Part shown: positions 11,484 through 23,679 of the stretch, piece after piece
Layout of the letters: every line of letters begins with the position of its first letter
Numbering within the stretch: position 1 is the stretch's first letter
NCBI RefSeq assembly: GCF_000143415.4
Contig: NW_003314269.1
Span: 2,907,060-2,971,059, forward strand
Direction: 5' to 3'
Length of the DNA: 64,000 nt
From: Selaginella moellendorffii
Lineage: Eukaryota > Streptophyta > Lycopodiopsida > Selaginellales > Selaginellaceae
Notes under the pieces: generated by a model
Databases searched by the model: none
What the model saw: the letters and a program-made list of their open reading frames with translations, nothing else
Told to the model about the DNA's origin: nothing
Program-made: the position numbers and the translations under genes

Positions 11484-13442
11484 TCAAATCGTTTTGTTTG
11501 CCAGCACCACAAACGCGGATCCAAAGTTTTGCTCCAGTACCGACTTGATCTCCACGGCGGTGTGCTTGAGGCTCCCGCGGCTGTTACAAGCACACAGCAA
11601 GCAAAGCCACTCCACCGCGGTAGCACGATACGGCATGGCCCTCACGAGTTCTTGCGCGTCGATCAAGTATCCCGCCCTGGCCAGCAAGTCCACCATGCAG
11701 CAGTAGTGGTGCTTTGTGTGGGAGATCCCAAAGTCTTCGTTCATCGACACAAAGCACTTCTTCCCGGCCAGAGTCCTGCCTTCTCGGCCGCAAGAAGCCA
11801 TGAGAGACACAAAGCAAACCTCGTCGACGCGAGGAGCCACCTCCAAGTTCATCTCCTCGAATGTGACAAACGCTTGGCTGGAGCGGCCATGGTAGCTGTA
11901 GAGTGCCACCATGGAGCTCCACGAAACCGAGCTCCGCTCCGGCATTTGATCGAAGAGTCTCTTTGCTTGAGCGGCGTGGCCCCTCTGTGCGTAGGCCGAG
12001 ATGGTTGTGTTCCAGGAGATTGTGTCCCGCTCAGGCATGTCCTCAAACATGCGCGCAAGCTCTTGGTGGAACCCGTTCTGTGCGTAAAGCTCCAGCATCG
12101 TGTTCCACGAGACGATGTTCCTGTGCCTCATCGCATCAAACATCCTCTTGGCGTCCTTCGCGAGCCCGGCTCTCGCGAACGCAATGAGCATGGAGTTCAG
12201 TGATGATAAGTTCCACACAGGTATGGAATCCAGCGCTGCCTTTGCGTCTTCCACTTGCCCGTTCTCCGCAAAAGCCGCCACCATCGTCGTCCACGAGACC
12301 AAGTCCCTGCATGGCATACCGCCGAACAGGAGCTTCGTGTCGTGCAAGAGCCCATGATGAGCAGTCGCGGCTAGCATGGTGTTCCAGGAAATCAAGTCCC
12401 TCAGTAGCATCGAGTCGAAAATCTCTCTAGCACGATCAAAGTCTCCGTTTTGCTCGTAAGCAGCGAGCATGGAGTTCCACGAGACGAGACTAAACTCCGG
12501 CATTGTCTCGAAGGTCTGCCGTGCCAGAGCAATCTGCCCGCTTTGAGCGAACGCTGTAAGAAGAGAAGTCCAGGAGAACACATCCCGCTGGAACATCTCG
12601 TCAAACAAGCGCTTGGCCTCCTCCAAGTTTCCATTCTGTCCGTACATGCTTATCATCGAGTTCCAGGAAAAAAGGCTCCACTCCGGCATTGCATCGAACA
12701 CTTGTTTGGCCTGCTCGACGAGGCCCATCCCTGCATTCGCCGCTACGACACAGGACCACGCCACCAAATCTCGCAAGGGCATCGCCTCAAACATCTTCAT
12801 TACTTCATGGACGTGTCCCTGTTGAGCATGTAAACCTAGCATCGTCGTCCACGCAAATAAATCCGGCTCTGGCATCTGGGAGAAGAGTTCCACCGCTTGC
12901 TCGGTCTGTGCGTTTCGCGAATACCCGCTGAGCATTGCCGTAAAGGAAACAAGGTTCCAAACTGGCATTTGATCAAAGATCTCTCTCGCCTGGTCCACAT
13001 ATCCACAGCGGGCATAAGCCGTCAGCATGGACGTCCACGAAACCAAATCCCTGTGAGGCAGCTCGTCGAAGATCTTCTTCGCTTTGCCGATACGCCCAGC
13101 TCGGGCATACGCATTTAGCATTGCTGTCCAAGACTCCGGCGTCTTCCGTGGCATCTGATCGAACACGCGCTGTGCCTCCTCCATATGCCCGTTTCGGGCA
13201 CAAGCCACCAGCATTACCACCCAAGTGAAGCCGTCCTTCTCTCTGACGTCGTTGAAAGCCCTCCGAGCGCCATCTAGGCTTCCAAGCTTGCCATACTGCT
13301 CGATCAGCCTGTTGTAGATTACTGTGTCGGGAGCTCCCAAGGATGACCTAATGCGAGAGTCAGTTTCCTGAAGCATGGAAACCTCCTTGCAGCCCTGTAT
13401 AAGGTGCAACCACTGGTACGTATCCATTCTCGAACCTGTCAT
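11484..13442 (-). CDS. Pentatricopeptide repeat protein, long S-type array, no DYW domain
   Basis: A single-exon minus-strand gene of 652 residues with an ATG at 13442. It opens with a TYQWLHLIQGCKE segment, then about fifteen 31-residue S-type PPR motifs (such as LVSWTSMLTAYARCGYVDQAREIFDQMP). The C-terminal part has VCFVSLMASCGREG and HHYCCMVDLLARAGYL blocks and ends within an E-like region (SAFVVLANKTI) with no DYW domain. The array is nearly pure S type, as in many lycophyte PPR proteins, so RNA target and organelle cannot be told from the family alone. It ends 102 bp upstream of the tRNA-Phe gene. It is related to the next PPR gene but not a recent duplicate. Confidence 0.88.
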   Translation of the reverse strand: MTGSRMDTYQWLHLIQGCKEVSMLQETDSRIRSSLGAPDTVIYNRLIEQYGKLGSLDGARRAFNDVREKDGFTWVVMLVACARNGHMEEAQRVFDQMPRKTPESWTAMLNAYARAGRIGKAKKIFDELPHRDLVSWTSMLTAYARCGYVDQAREIFDQMPVWNLVSFTAMLSGYSRNAQTEQAVELFSQMPEPDLFAWTTMLGLHAQQGHVHEVMKMFEAMPLRDLVAWSCVVAANAGMGLVEQAKQVFDAMPEWSLFSWNSMISMYGQNGNLEEAKRLFDEMFQRDVFSWTSLLTAFAQSGQIALARQTFETMPEFSLVSWNSMLAAYEQNGDFDRAREIFDSMLLRDLISWNTMLAATAHHGLLHDTKLLFGGMPCRDLVSWTTMVAAFAENGQVEDAKAALDSIPVWNLSSLNSMLIAFARAGLAKDAKRMFDAMRHRNIVSWNTMLELYAQNGFHQELARMFEDMPERDTISWNTTISAYAQRGHAAQAKRLFDQMPERSSVSWSSMVALYSYHGRSSQAFVTFEEMNLEVAPRVDEVCFVSLMASCGREGRTLAGKKCFVSMNEDFGISHTKHHYCCMVDLLARAGYLIDAQELVRAMPYRATAVEWLCLLCACNSRGSLKHTAVEIKSVLEQNFGSAFVVLANKTI

Positions 13443-13699
13443 TTTTGTACAGACATTTCTGGGTCTAAAAAGAAATAGTCAACGGTCAACTTTTTGGTTT
13501 TAAGCCACGCGAAAAGGTTGCAACCGCATAAATTTAGGGCAGATAACCCTATTTTTATTTGAACGGATGACAAGCATTTTTATTTTGAAATTGACAAGCG
13601 GGAAACGTTGCAACCACCAATCAAAAGCATACAGTGTACATTGGGTTGGAACTAGATTTATTTAGAAAGGAAGCAGAAAGGAAGGGGGAGATATTCAAA

Positions 13700-14248
13700 C
13701 TAGCATGGTTCCTCGGGTGGTGGAGCAGCAGGCTCCAGGATTTGGCTTTCAGGGGGATGGTGGCGATGGTAGTATTTCCTCTTGACCAAGAAACCCAGGC
13801 ACAGTGCGGCCAAGAGAGCACCACAAACCGCTCCCGCAGCAATGCCACCTTTTTGTCCACGACTGAGCCCGTGATCGCCACCATAGCCACTCGAAGTCGT
13901 GCTGAATGGATTCAGAAATGGAGACGCTGGTGATGGCGATGGAGCCGGAACTGGAGATGGCGATGGAGATGGCGATGGAGATGGCGATGGAGGAGATCGT
14001 GGCGGAGGTAGTGGGGGATCGAGTGGCGGAGCTGGATGAGGCGAATATGGCGGATAAGCGGGGCAGACGCACGGCGGAGGCGGAGGACAGTGTTTTGGCG
14101 GACGTGGCGGCGGCGGCGATGGATAGATGAGAGGCGAGGCTGTGAGTGGAGCTGGGAGCTGGACAAGAAGAACGACGAGCAGCGCAGGGACGAGGTGTCC
14201 TAGAACCCGAAGACGAAGAGGAGGAAGACGAACAATTGGCCCGGCCAT
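13700..14248 (-). CDS. Secreted proline-rich single-pass membrane protein
   Basis: Starting at the ATG at 14248 the minus strand encodes 182 residues in one exon. Residues 1-35 are a hydrophobic signal peptide (LVPALLVVLLVQLP). A proline-rich ectodomain follows with PPPP runs and a perfect SPSPSPSPSPSP stretch, typical of extensin or arabinogalactan-type glycosylation sites. Near residues 130-155 is a GGIAAGAVCGALLAALCLGFL transmembrane helix, then a short basic tail (VKRKYYHRHHPP) and an acidic proline end. The frame is open further upstream (in-frame ATG for MKRRS), so the start is a choice based on the signal peptide. Cell-wall sensing is a plausible role but only inferred. Confidence 0.7.
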   Translation of the reverse strand: MAGPIVRLPPLRLRVLGHLVPALLVVLLVQLPAPLTASPLIYPSPPPPRPPKHCPPPPPCVCPAYPPYSPHPAPPLDPPLPPPRSPPSPSPSPSPSPSPVPAPSPSPASPFLNPFSTTSSGYGGDHGLSRGQKGGIAAGAVCGALLAALCLGFLVKRKYYHRHHPPESQILEPAAPPPEEPC

Positions 14249-14862
14249 TCCATCCTTCCAGCTTCTCCGCGTGTTATCCTTGGACCTTCTCTTCATTCTT
14301 CCTCTTCCACGTTGGTTCTCCTCCACTGCGAAACGCTCACCTCTCTTTATCTCTGGTCGATCAGCTGGAACACATCTCCCTGTTATCTCGTCTCCTCCCA
14401 AAAGCCAGCATTTAAGTACGCCAGGAAAGCTTGCTTGCGCCGGGGCGAGCGGAAAAAAATGGTAAGATATCCCCAACTTGCAGCTCGTGTCACTGTCAAC
14501 TTGCATAGCTCGTGCTCGTTCGCGTCCCTGCAATGCCAAAACACCTCACAGCTGAGTACGACCGAAGGAATGAAAACTCTGACCATTTGATGAGTAGAAT
14601 CCAAGTATCACTGTTCAAAACGTAAGCCTTTGCTCGTGCAAAGGAAAACTTCTGTTCTTCTCACGTATAATAAAAGCGCATACAGCGAACTCCCCGCTTT
14701 AGCTACAGGAGAGGTCAGCACATGAATAATCGAGCTGACTAAATCCTCTACGCACGAAATGGAACGAATACTATACAAGATTCTCTCGCTCTCTCTCTCT
14801 CTCTCGGACTAACCGTGTCGCGTAGCTTTCGTTGCGTGTTGTGTGAGTTGTATGTTCCCCTC
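14249..14862. other. Promoter of the proline-rich gene and 3' flank of callose synthase
   Basis: No gene seen. A (CT)n tract of about 24 bases lies at 14782-14805. The left part probably holds the 5' untranslated region of the minus-strand proline-rich gene, and the right end the 3' untranslated region of the callose synthase. Confidence 0.5.
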
Positions 14863-17800
14863 CTAGTGTGTGCTCTTGTCCTGGTTGGATTTCTTCCCTT
14901 TCCTACCCGCGAGAATGCGTGAGATTTGGAGACCCCTGCTGAACGCTTGGTTGAAGAGCAAGCGCGTCTGGAACTCCGAGACGAAGGGAAACCACGCCAG
15001 GACTGCTACCGGTGCGAAGAGCACAAGGCCCATGACAAACTCGTAGGTCCGCGCCAGAGCCCGGATAGAATCCCAAAAGCCGAGCTTGACAATCACTGGC
15101 CTGCTTGCCATGAAAATCTGGGAGAGGTCAAACAACACATGAGAAGTCAGTGTCTAACAATCGAAACAGTTAAATGCCGTCTTACCAACAGAAGTGCCCA
15201 GCCAGTTGGCATGAACGCCAGAATGCTCGCGAAGATGTCTCCAACAGTGAGGCCCACCACCACGAACAGAACAACAATGATCGAAAGAAATCCAATGAAG
15301 AGCAGGGCTTTCAGCAGACGAAACATGAGCTGGAAATCCCCGCTAAATCTCTTCCTTCCCATGGACACAATCTAGGACAGAAGAAAACAAATGAGCACAA
15401 ATCCCGTAGACTATAAAAATGTGTCGCTTACCTTCAACACCGTAAGAACAGCCACAATCACCAGCCAGGACAGACCATATATCTGCAGTTCGAAGGAAGT
15501 CAGCCATATTAAAAACAAAGTGGACACCAGACAGCCGGAAACTTACTGTAATGCTTTTTGACCCGCCTGTAACGTGCAGTTGATAGACGAGGCCATACTG
15601 ATAGAGAAAGAATCGAAGTGCCAAGATGATCTCCAAAATTCTCCCTTCAATGCCCGTGTGATTAAGATACTCCTGCTCTTCCTCCCACCAGGACTCCCAG
15701 CTTTTAGTTGCCGAAACACCGAGGCCGCCTTTACTGTTGATCCACTTATTCCAGTCTTCCCAGTCTTCCACGATCTTTTGCCACTCGAAGCCCGATGGAT
15801 TAAACAAGAATGGAGCAAACAGCCAAGTTGCAACCAGGAACCACATGGAAAACGTGACGATCAGATACGCTACTGTGCCTTTGGCCGACGAACCGTAAAC
15901 GTTGTAGACAATAAGCAGCATCAGTAACTCCAAGCCTTTAGTGAAGTGGCTCCTCGAGTATAATCTGTAGTTTTCGGCAAACTTCTCGTGACGAACAACG
16001 AAAAACCTTCCTGTGCCCCGGTACTTCGCGCCGCCGTGAAGGATAGTTCGGCCATAGTAATGAGTCTTCGTGCCAAGGGAGAATGTGAAGAAAACCGGGG
16101 CGAGCTGCAGCTGCATGACAATGAAGTCACTGAACGCACTTCGGAATCCCCGTTCGAGTCCAAGTTCCATCACCATTGGCAAAGCCATCAGCGCACCTAG
16201 CTGCACCAGCGACTGAGAAGCCAAAGCTGCTTGGAGAGGAATGTCGTTATTCAAGTCCGCACTCTGCATCAGGGATTTTTCCATCCCGCTTACTGCTAGA
16301 TACAGCCTCCCGTACAAAAAGACGTACACTGTGAAGACAACCAGCTGCAAGAACAATTCAGATACCCACGAATAAAGAGAACTGGAGCCTTACCAAAGTG
16401 CTGTAGTAGAATCCCACGGTTGTGAAGTAGCAGGACATCATTCGAAAGAAATCAAATCGATGTCCTAATCGGTAAACATCTCTGCTTAAAGTTTGCTCTC
16501 CATTCCCGTTAGCCACCTTAGCTTCAAAAAGCGAAATCTGGTTCAGTCCAACGTCCCTTCCTTTTCCAACTTGTATGTACTCATGATGAGTCACATTGCC
16601 TTGACGCAAAGTGGAGTTGAAACCTAAACAGATGAAGATCAGAAACGGATAAGTTAAAAAACAGACATAAAACCTGCAAAAATGTCTTCGCTCAAATTTA
16701 TAACGCGTGAGGCTTTGCTGATTCCACCCCGTGTGATATGAAATAATCGATCAAAAACGTCAGGATGACCGTAGTGGAAACGAACTCTGCAAGCACCACC
16801 GAATCACAAAACAGATCGAACAGAAGTTTGGAATCCTACTTCAATGGATTTGCGAGCACTCGTTGTCCAATAGTGACGAAGCTTGTCTCCTGGTTGGACA
16901 TGAACCACGCAAGCGACGAGACACTGTTTAAGTGACAAAAAATTTGGAGTCCGATCCATGTTTAACAGTTGACTGTTACACTGTTACCTGCCAGTGAAAA
17001 TGTGCTCCCGCACGCCGAGAATTGTCGGTGGACGAACACCATGATTTTTGCGAAATTCGGATAAGAGATTTCTCATCTTAAACGCTTCTTCTAGGTAATT
17101 GTCCTGAACATAAATTTACATGGATTTAGCTCATTTAACAAAAATCCTGAGATTACCTGGTTCATGTCAATCGTTTGAAGAGCTTCCCCCCGCGTAAAAA
17201 TAATAGCATGATTTTGATTTTCGGGTTTACCCTCCCCTAGTTTCACAGGTCCAGGAAGCTTTATACGATAGATTTCCTGAAGCCAAAAACGTGTGAGAGA
17301 CAGATTGTAAACAAAAAAACACCTTACCTGGTCAAGCTTATTTACAGCTTTCACAAGAACAGAATAGTAGACTTTCTTTATCTTATCTTTCTCTCTTTGT
17401 TCCACTTCATCAATATATGCAACTCGCAATGACGGATGCCTGCATTTTGATCGCGGTCAGAAAACCCAATCAAAGTAGAACATTGGAAGACGTACTTAAT
17501 CATCAGATTTAAGATATCTGTCGCACGCGTATCACTCGATCGCTTCTGAACACCATAGCTTTGGCAGGTTGCTACATACGTGAACTTCATGTCCGCTATT
17601 GCTTGCAATTGAGCCCACAGTGACCTTTGGCTTCGCTTCGCTTCTTCAGAAGAGTTGGCGACCACTTTGTATCCTTCAAGAATTTCTGCCAGCAAGCTGC
17701 TTAAATACAAAATATATGTAATAAAACTTATACCTTGACTAGACGCCATATCTAAAAATGCTTGTAGTTCGAGTGCCCTGCGGTAGTACATCATCCCCCG

Positions 17801-20800
17801 AACTACATACAAAACACGTAGGAAAAGATGCATAAGAACATGTCAAATTACCTGTTCTTGAGAGTGTTTGTCCCCTAAAAGATGCCCATTTTCTAAGTTC
17901 CAATGTGTGCTGTTCGTTATGCCCAATATCACTCTCGGACTCGCAATCGATACGCTCCAAGAAGTTATCCCACTCATCTGATTACTTCGTTACTGATTTG
18001 CAATCAAAACAAAATATGACAAAAACTAACCTGGAAATATCTTTTGCAGATAGAAGAGGATAGAAACGCCATCTTCATTTTCTTCATGCAGCTGCTCCTT
18101 TGTAAATACAATCTCCTCAGCATAGTAAGGCGTCAAAACGCTGTTAAAACAATCAAAACCGCACATAACAAAAATTTCAAGAGAAAAAAAATTTACCTGA
18201 AGGAAAGCATATTTCGAACTGGTGGAGCCTCTGGCATTTTCATGAATAAAGAATTCGTGAAAAATGTAAGACGTCGACGAGCTTCCAAGTTTGTCGGTAC
18301 GTCCATCGCAGTTTCCTTGACAGTGAGCAGCAAATGCAGCCTCTTAATCTGCAAAATGTAGGCAGTAAGACAACGTGAAGCATCAAATTAAACTGCGTCT
18401 GAACCTGTTCAACCCAGGCAGGGGTATCGGGTGGCGGGTATCGTATAGTTTTGATGTCGAACAAGTCAATCTGCCGGTTAGCTGGATCGACTGGAACTGC
18501 AGTTTTGTTTTCCTTATTAGCAATACGCTCCTCGATTTCTTCCCTGAAAGTGTTGCACTTGTGTAAGTTACCAAACTAGCGATCAAGCTTTACCATAAAT
18601 CCTCCACGATCATATCTTTCGATACCACTTCATACATGTCTTGTAGCAACACACTCACGCTATGTCGTGACTCAGGACTTGGATTCAGCTATGAAGAAAA
18701 CAAATATAGCATCAGTTTCTGAATTTTAAAACACAACCTTACCAGATGCTCTATAAGCGTAACGAACTTATCATTGAGTGCGCGTAATGCACTCATTTTA
18801 AAATTAAGACGTAGGGTGTTTTCATTGATGCTCTTGTCAACCTCGTCAAAAACTTCATCGATAACCCTGCAAATAACAATTAAGAACATGAAACCAAAAA
18901 ATCTGCAACGCATACGTTTTCTCACGGGTGTGAGGTGCGATCAGAGTATTCAAGACCAGTTTAAACGCACTATAGCATTCTGTAACGGCAGAACGCATAT
19001 AATCGTCTGATAGCTGCAATCCATCCTTCTTTTTAGCATGCTCCGCCATTTGTATGGCTACTGGGATCTACAAGAAGCTTTCAATGTTAGAAGTAGAAAC
19101 AGATTGGAAATTCCTACCTTACTAGCCAAGAGAAATGGAGGCCACTGCTTTACATTCATATTTGAAGCGGAATATGGCACAAGCATCAGATCCATGTCCC
19201 TGCAATATCTGGTTAAGTAAAGACATCATAAAAGGCACAGAAATACTTGTTGCTAATGAGGTCTTCTTCCCGAAAGCTGGTGATAACTTCATTCCACAGC
19301 TGTGCGAACTTGGCAAATGCCTCTTGCTCTACACTAGCCTGAATCAGAGAAAGCATCAGTTGCGACTACAGTATTCGCGGCTGTTCACCTGGCGATCCTT
19401 CGGCACTAGATTGCGGTTAAAAGTTTCTGGTAAAGACTGAAACCGGGATCTCAACATGCCGAGCGTTCGAATCTACAAAACTAGCGCAGATCAGAACGAA
19501 AAGATAAATTGGACTTATAATTACCTCTCCTAAACGCCTAAAGGCTCCTGATATACCTCCAAACAGTGTGGAATACACAGAATACCACAATTGCGTATCC
19601 ATGAAGTAAATCTGAAGAAGAAAGTTAAAACATACGGATTCTCATAACAGAGATGCGAAGTTTACCAGCAAGACAGGTACCCAGACAGAAATCACAGCAC
19701 CGATATTCTTTTTCGCTGCAAAAGTAAACATGAAGGATCGTAAACATCGAGAAAGCATTACCATTAGGAAAAAATTCATGCCATGTATAAGTAATGTTTC
19801 TGGTGTTCATTATGTTCTTTGTAGGCTTCACCAAAGGATTTATCTGATAGATATATGACAAAAAAAAAAAGAAAAAGAAATGAAAGGTTTGAGAAAAATA
19901 AATAAATAAATCGAAAGATGCAAACCTGCACGTAATAGCTGAATGCCAGCTTACTACAAATTAACAGAACCCAAAAGAAGGTATATCTGCAACCAAAATT
20001 GAATTATCTACATCAAACAAAACATAAGCCTTACTTGAAGAGCGTAAACTGCCCCTCGTGCATTCCACGTCCGACGTAGAGGCGCGGCTGTACCATATTA
20101 CAAGCTTACATAAGTCAAATGAAAAAGCAAAATTACCTGTGACCACCAAAGCAAGAAACGAATGATTCGCCAGTTAGAATTTTCTATCCATCGTCGTATA
20201 GCGGGAAATATAAAGAAGAACGCGCCTATAACGTTGGGAAGTACATACACGATGACAGCAGCAATATAGAGCGAAGGATTCTTCCACCTGTGCCCCAGCC
20301 AGCGTCGTATAATCCCAATCAAACCCCTGGGACTCTCCCACGTATGGACGTAGAGAACCGAAAGGACAACCACCCATGCAGCAGAAACCACAAGCTTTAT
20401 GAACAGCCGCAACGTGCTTGTAAATCTCATACTGTGATAAGCTTTATAGCTGAATATAACATCCAATACACCTGAGAGAACCCGAATGTGTTGGAAGCTA
20501 GCACGCGGAACTTCATACCTTGCAGGAAGCGAAGAACCGCGGCAGTTATAAAAATGCTGGAGACTTGTTTCAGTGTGTCTCCGCGAACGATGTCAGAAGG
20601 AGAGCCAGTTCCAGACCAAGAGATAATGATCATCACCTATAACAACAATATCTCTTGTAAATTGTAAGTGATTCGGACAAGTAATTACCTGAAGGGCCAA
20701 GATGAAGAATGTCCACATGCGATCGAAACTCCTGAATATGTGCCAAAATGAACGTATTTCCACAAAGCCTGTCTTATTTAAACGCCGAGATAATCGCTTC

Positions 20801-22788
20801 CCAGATGTCCCCTGCCAAATAAAAAGCTTACAAAATTATTGAAATAATGAAACTGGAGCTTACCTTGACAATCTTTCTAGCAGGTGGCACAAAAAAATCT
20901 GCATCTGCTCGCATCGGCCAACCCAATCGAAAACACTCGGCAGACCTGGCATTTACAAGATGGCTAAAACGTCTTTCCACAAACACCAAAATACCAGAAG
21001 TATTCATTCAAGTCATCATAGTTGCGCCATGCCGAATGAGGAGCTGTTCCGTTCTTATTGTTTCTCGCTTCCTTTAAAGGCAAGGTCATTGTATCTTCTT
21101 CGAGAAACTAATCACGCACCTTCTCAATGATATCGTAAATGGGTGTTACAACTTTCCGTAGGAAAGACTCTTCGTCACCACCGTAAGCAGGCTTGATATA
21201 CTCGCCAGTGACAAAGCTGACATTTCCGGCTAGCATGCCATGCAACTCCAACGCCATCTGCAGTGTCTCCATGAGCGCATTCCTAAACGGCTTGCAAAGT
21301 GACTTACATTGTGATAGATATAGCAAAGGCATTCGGGCATGAAACGGAGATTGGCGGCTTCACCCCAAATCAAAAGAAACAAGCCCATGTACAAAAGCTT
21401 TCGCTGCTGCGCTTCCTGTGGAACTTCGGGTAACCTGCGTAATCAATCAAGTATGCTTCAAGGAGCAAGGTTAGCTTTAGGAAACTTACACTAGGCTGCT
21501 TTTACGGCCTAAGAACTTGCACCAATCCTTGTAGTTCTTAAAAAGCTTCAAGAAAACTTCATTGAGAGCTCGATCATCCAGCTAACAAAAATTGCCCGAG
21601 TTAACATTCATACTCTCATCAGAAAAAAACACTACCTAGCTTACCTTGGATGATGTGGATTCCGACTTTTGCGAATTTCTCACGTGTGAATTTCCAAGAA
21701 CTAAAATAAGATGCTCTCTTTGATTGGCCACGCTGTCTTTCTGATATGCGCAAATCAAGTGCCCGCCAACAAGCAAGAAAATTATTTCAATTACCTGAAA
21801 CCCAAACATTTGCTGGAGCCAATCGAGAATGTCGACCTCAGCTGACTTGTTCGGCTGATGCTCTAAAGCAGCTGGGAAAGGTAAGCCTCGAATATTTCTC
21901 AAAGCATCGACAGCTGCTTTTATCTAAGAACAAAAACGTAAGAGCCTTCGACGGAAAAGACGAGTGAACTAAAGCACCTCTGGCAACTGCATTATAGCTT
22001 GCGATGCGCCAGCGGCATCCAGAGGAAGAATGTTGTACGGCGCGTAGATGTCCTTTTTTTCTTTGACATCTTCACCCAAAGCTATGATCTGGAAACCTGG
22101 AGTTAGTACCAGCACTTGAAGAAAGTAGCATGCACTCACTTCGGGAGCAACTTCCTCAGTTTTGTTGACAGCACAGAGTACTTCAAAAAGAACTCCGGCA
22201 GTTTGATACGCCTTGGCAAGTTTAGCACTGGAGACACACAAAGCATTCCAATAGGCTGGCAGATTAAGATCGAGCAGAAAGTACCGGTCACTTTGATCAA
22301 TCTTGTCGAGGGCTTTGACATATTTCTCGTAGTACTGCTGGTAGTAATACTGGATCTCCTTTGCATCGCTTCTTTTAACCCGTTGAGCGAGTGACGAAGC
22401 ATTGTCCTGAAAGAAATATCGGACTCATCAGGCCCGAAAGTGACACTGGTAGAAAACGAACGCTCACCTTTTCCAGTCGCTGCAAGAGTGCTGTCTTGAA
22501 CTGACGAACACCTCTGCCACTGGAGGTAGGATCCAGTCGGTGCGCCTTCTCAAAAGCATAGAATCGACCTAGCAGCGGAGATACAGTGTCAAATAGCGCC
22601 GTGATGCTCTATCGGATGAACTTACAAAGATAAGCCACGCGTGGCCGCTCCTGTTCCACATCGTTCGCGACTCGCAGGATCGAAGCAATTGAGGCGAGCG
22701 ACGACGGTACGACTTCGCTGTCAAGAACCTCGCCGCTCGTGTGCGTGCCGGAGAGGCGCCGCCCGGCGTCTCCTCTCGACGTTGCCAT
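14863..22788 (-). CDS. Callose synthase (1,3-beta-glucan synthase, CalS1/2/3/5/7 type)
   Basis: A minus-strand gene split into roughly 40 small exons separated by introns of about 50-70 nt. The first exon (ATG at 22788) encodes a leader then [20 protein letters not shown] and RPRVAYLC, as at the N-terminus of the CalS1-3 group. Next come the vascular-trafficking-like region ([16 protein letters not shown] near 22000; [11 protein letters not shown] near 21700), [19 protein letters not shown] near 21200, the first membrane cluster (20.1-20.5 kb), and the cytosolic glucan synthase core ([14 protein letters not shown] and [19 protein letters not shown] at 17.7-17.9 kb). The long C-terminal membrane region lies at 14.9-16.4 kb and ends [17 protein letters not shown]. 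The enzyme makes beta-1,3-glucan from UDP-glucose at the plasma membrane, for cell plates, plasmodesmata, spores or wounds. I saw no broken exon but did not check every junction. Confidence 0.92.
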
Positions 22789-23237
22789 TGCGAAATATTT
22801 TTCCGCTAGCCTCGAATCGGCCAGATGCGCGCGTCGGTCACCTGCATTGCTAGGCGGAGCTGATCCAAGACAGTGATCATCCGCATCGCCGCATTGCAAT
22901 CGCGCCCTGGGCGCTGCGACAGACCTAAAACCCTAGCTAGCGCCTTGAGAGAAAGAGAGGGAGAAAGAAAGAAAGAAACAAGACAAAGAAAGAAAGGAAT
23001 GTAGGGTTATTTGGCCTTCCCACTTTATCAGCCATGCATGGCGCCCCATTTGCCGCCCGGCCAAACGCATAAAAAGTGCTCCAGAGGGAGCCCAAAAGCT
23101 GACGTGGCATGCCTTTCGCGTGTGGGGGTAGAAAAAAGAGAGATTTCCATAAATTTTACTCTTACAACACACAGGCGTGAGGAGTTCGTGTGTGTTTTTT
23201 TAAAAGGCTGCCGCGATGCGTGTTTTCTAACCATACG
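22789..23237. other. Callose synthase promoter and 5' leader
   Basis: About 450 bases between the callose synthase ATG and the stop of the next minus-strand gene. A purine-rich tract at 22947-23000 (GAAA/GAAAG units, a CT-rich leader on the coding strand) and an AAACCCTAG box at 22926-22934 are the only notable features. Confidence 0.5.
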
Positions 23238-23572
23238 TCAAAAAGAATGCCATGGAGATCTTGAAAATTTACCCATTCTTTGCCCGGTTAAATCGGCTTT
23301 CTTGGTCACGTAGATGTAAGAACCTCCCACTCCAAAAATTACCGCGACGACTATAACAAACGCGATTCCCACTCTTACCCCTTCGTTCACACGGCTTTGG
23401 AGATGATCCATCGTCTTGATTTTCATTCGCCCTTGCCATTTTGGAGAGGAAGATGAAAATCTCCAGCGGGAGATGGAAGAAGATTAGTTACCGGAGGAGA
23501 GAGAGCTTGGAATTGCTGGGCGATGCATAGCTCCAAGTTAAAGAGCGCCACGATCACGAGAACTAAAACCAT
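23238..23572 (-). CDS. Small single-pass membrane protein with signal peptide
   Basis: A two-exon minus-strand gene, 23492-23572 and 23238-23414, with a 77-nt GT-AG intron in phase 0, encoding 85 residues. Exon 1 is a signal peptide (MVLVLVIVALFNLELCIA) followed by QQFQALSPP. Exon 2 carries NEGVRVGIAFVIVV..FGVGGSYIYVTKKA, a membrane helix with a conserved juxtamembrane end, then a short basic tail. The helix and its flanks match the C-terminal part of the larger gene at 36770-37348 nearly position by position. So the two form a small family, and this member has lost or never had the proline-rich ectodomain. Function unknown. It diverges from MurC with 107 bp between the two start codons. Confidence 0.65.
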
Positions 23573-23679
23573 AGCTATCGATCAACTCGTGGATGGATAG
23601 CTAGAGGGAAAATTCGACTGATATCCGCCCACCCTCCAAGACCGTTAAAACCCTCAATCCCTAATTAGGGTTCCTGGCG
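23573..23679. promoter_or_regulatory. Short divergent promoter between the small membrane protein and MurC
   Basis: Only 107 bp separate the two start codons. The MurC side carries AAAACCCTC, CCCTAATTAGGG (a palindrome) and TAGGGTTCC within 35 bp of the ATG. No TATA box is evident. Confidence 0.5.

Noticed and set aside
11529-12833. Plus-strand frames up to 224 codons over the second PPR gene
   Set aside because: Antisense shadows with no family motif of their own.
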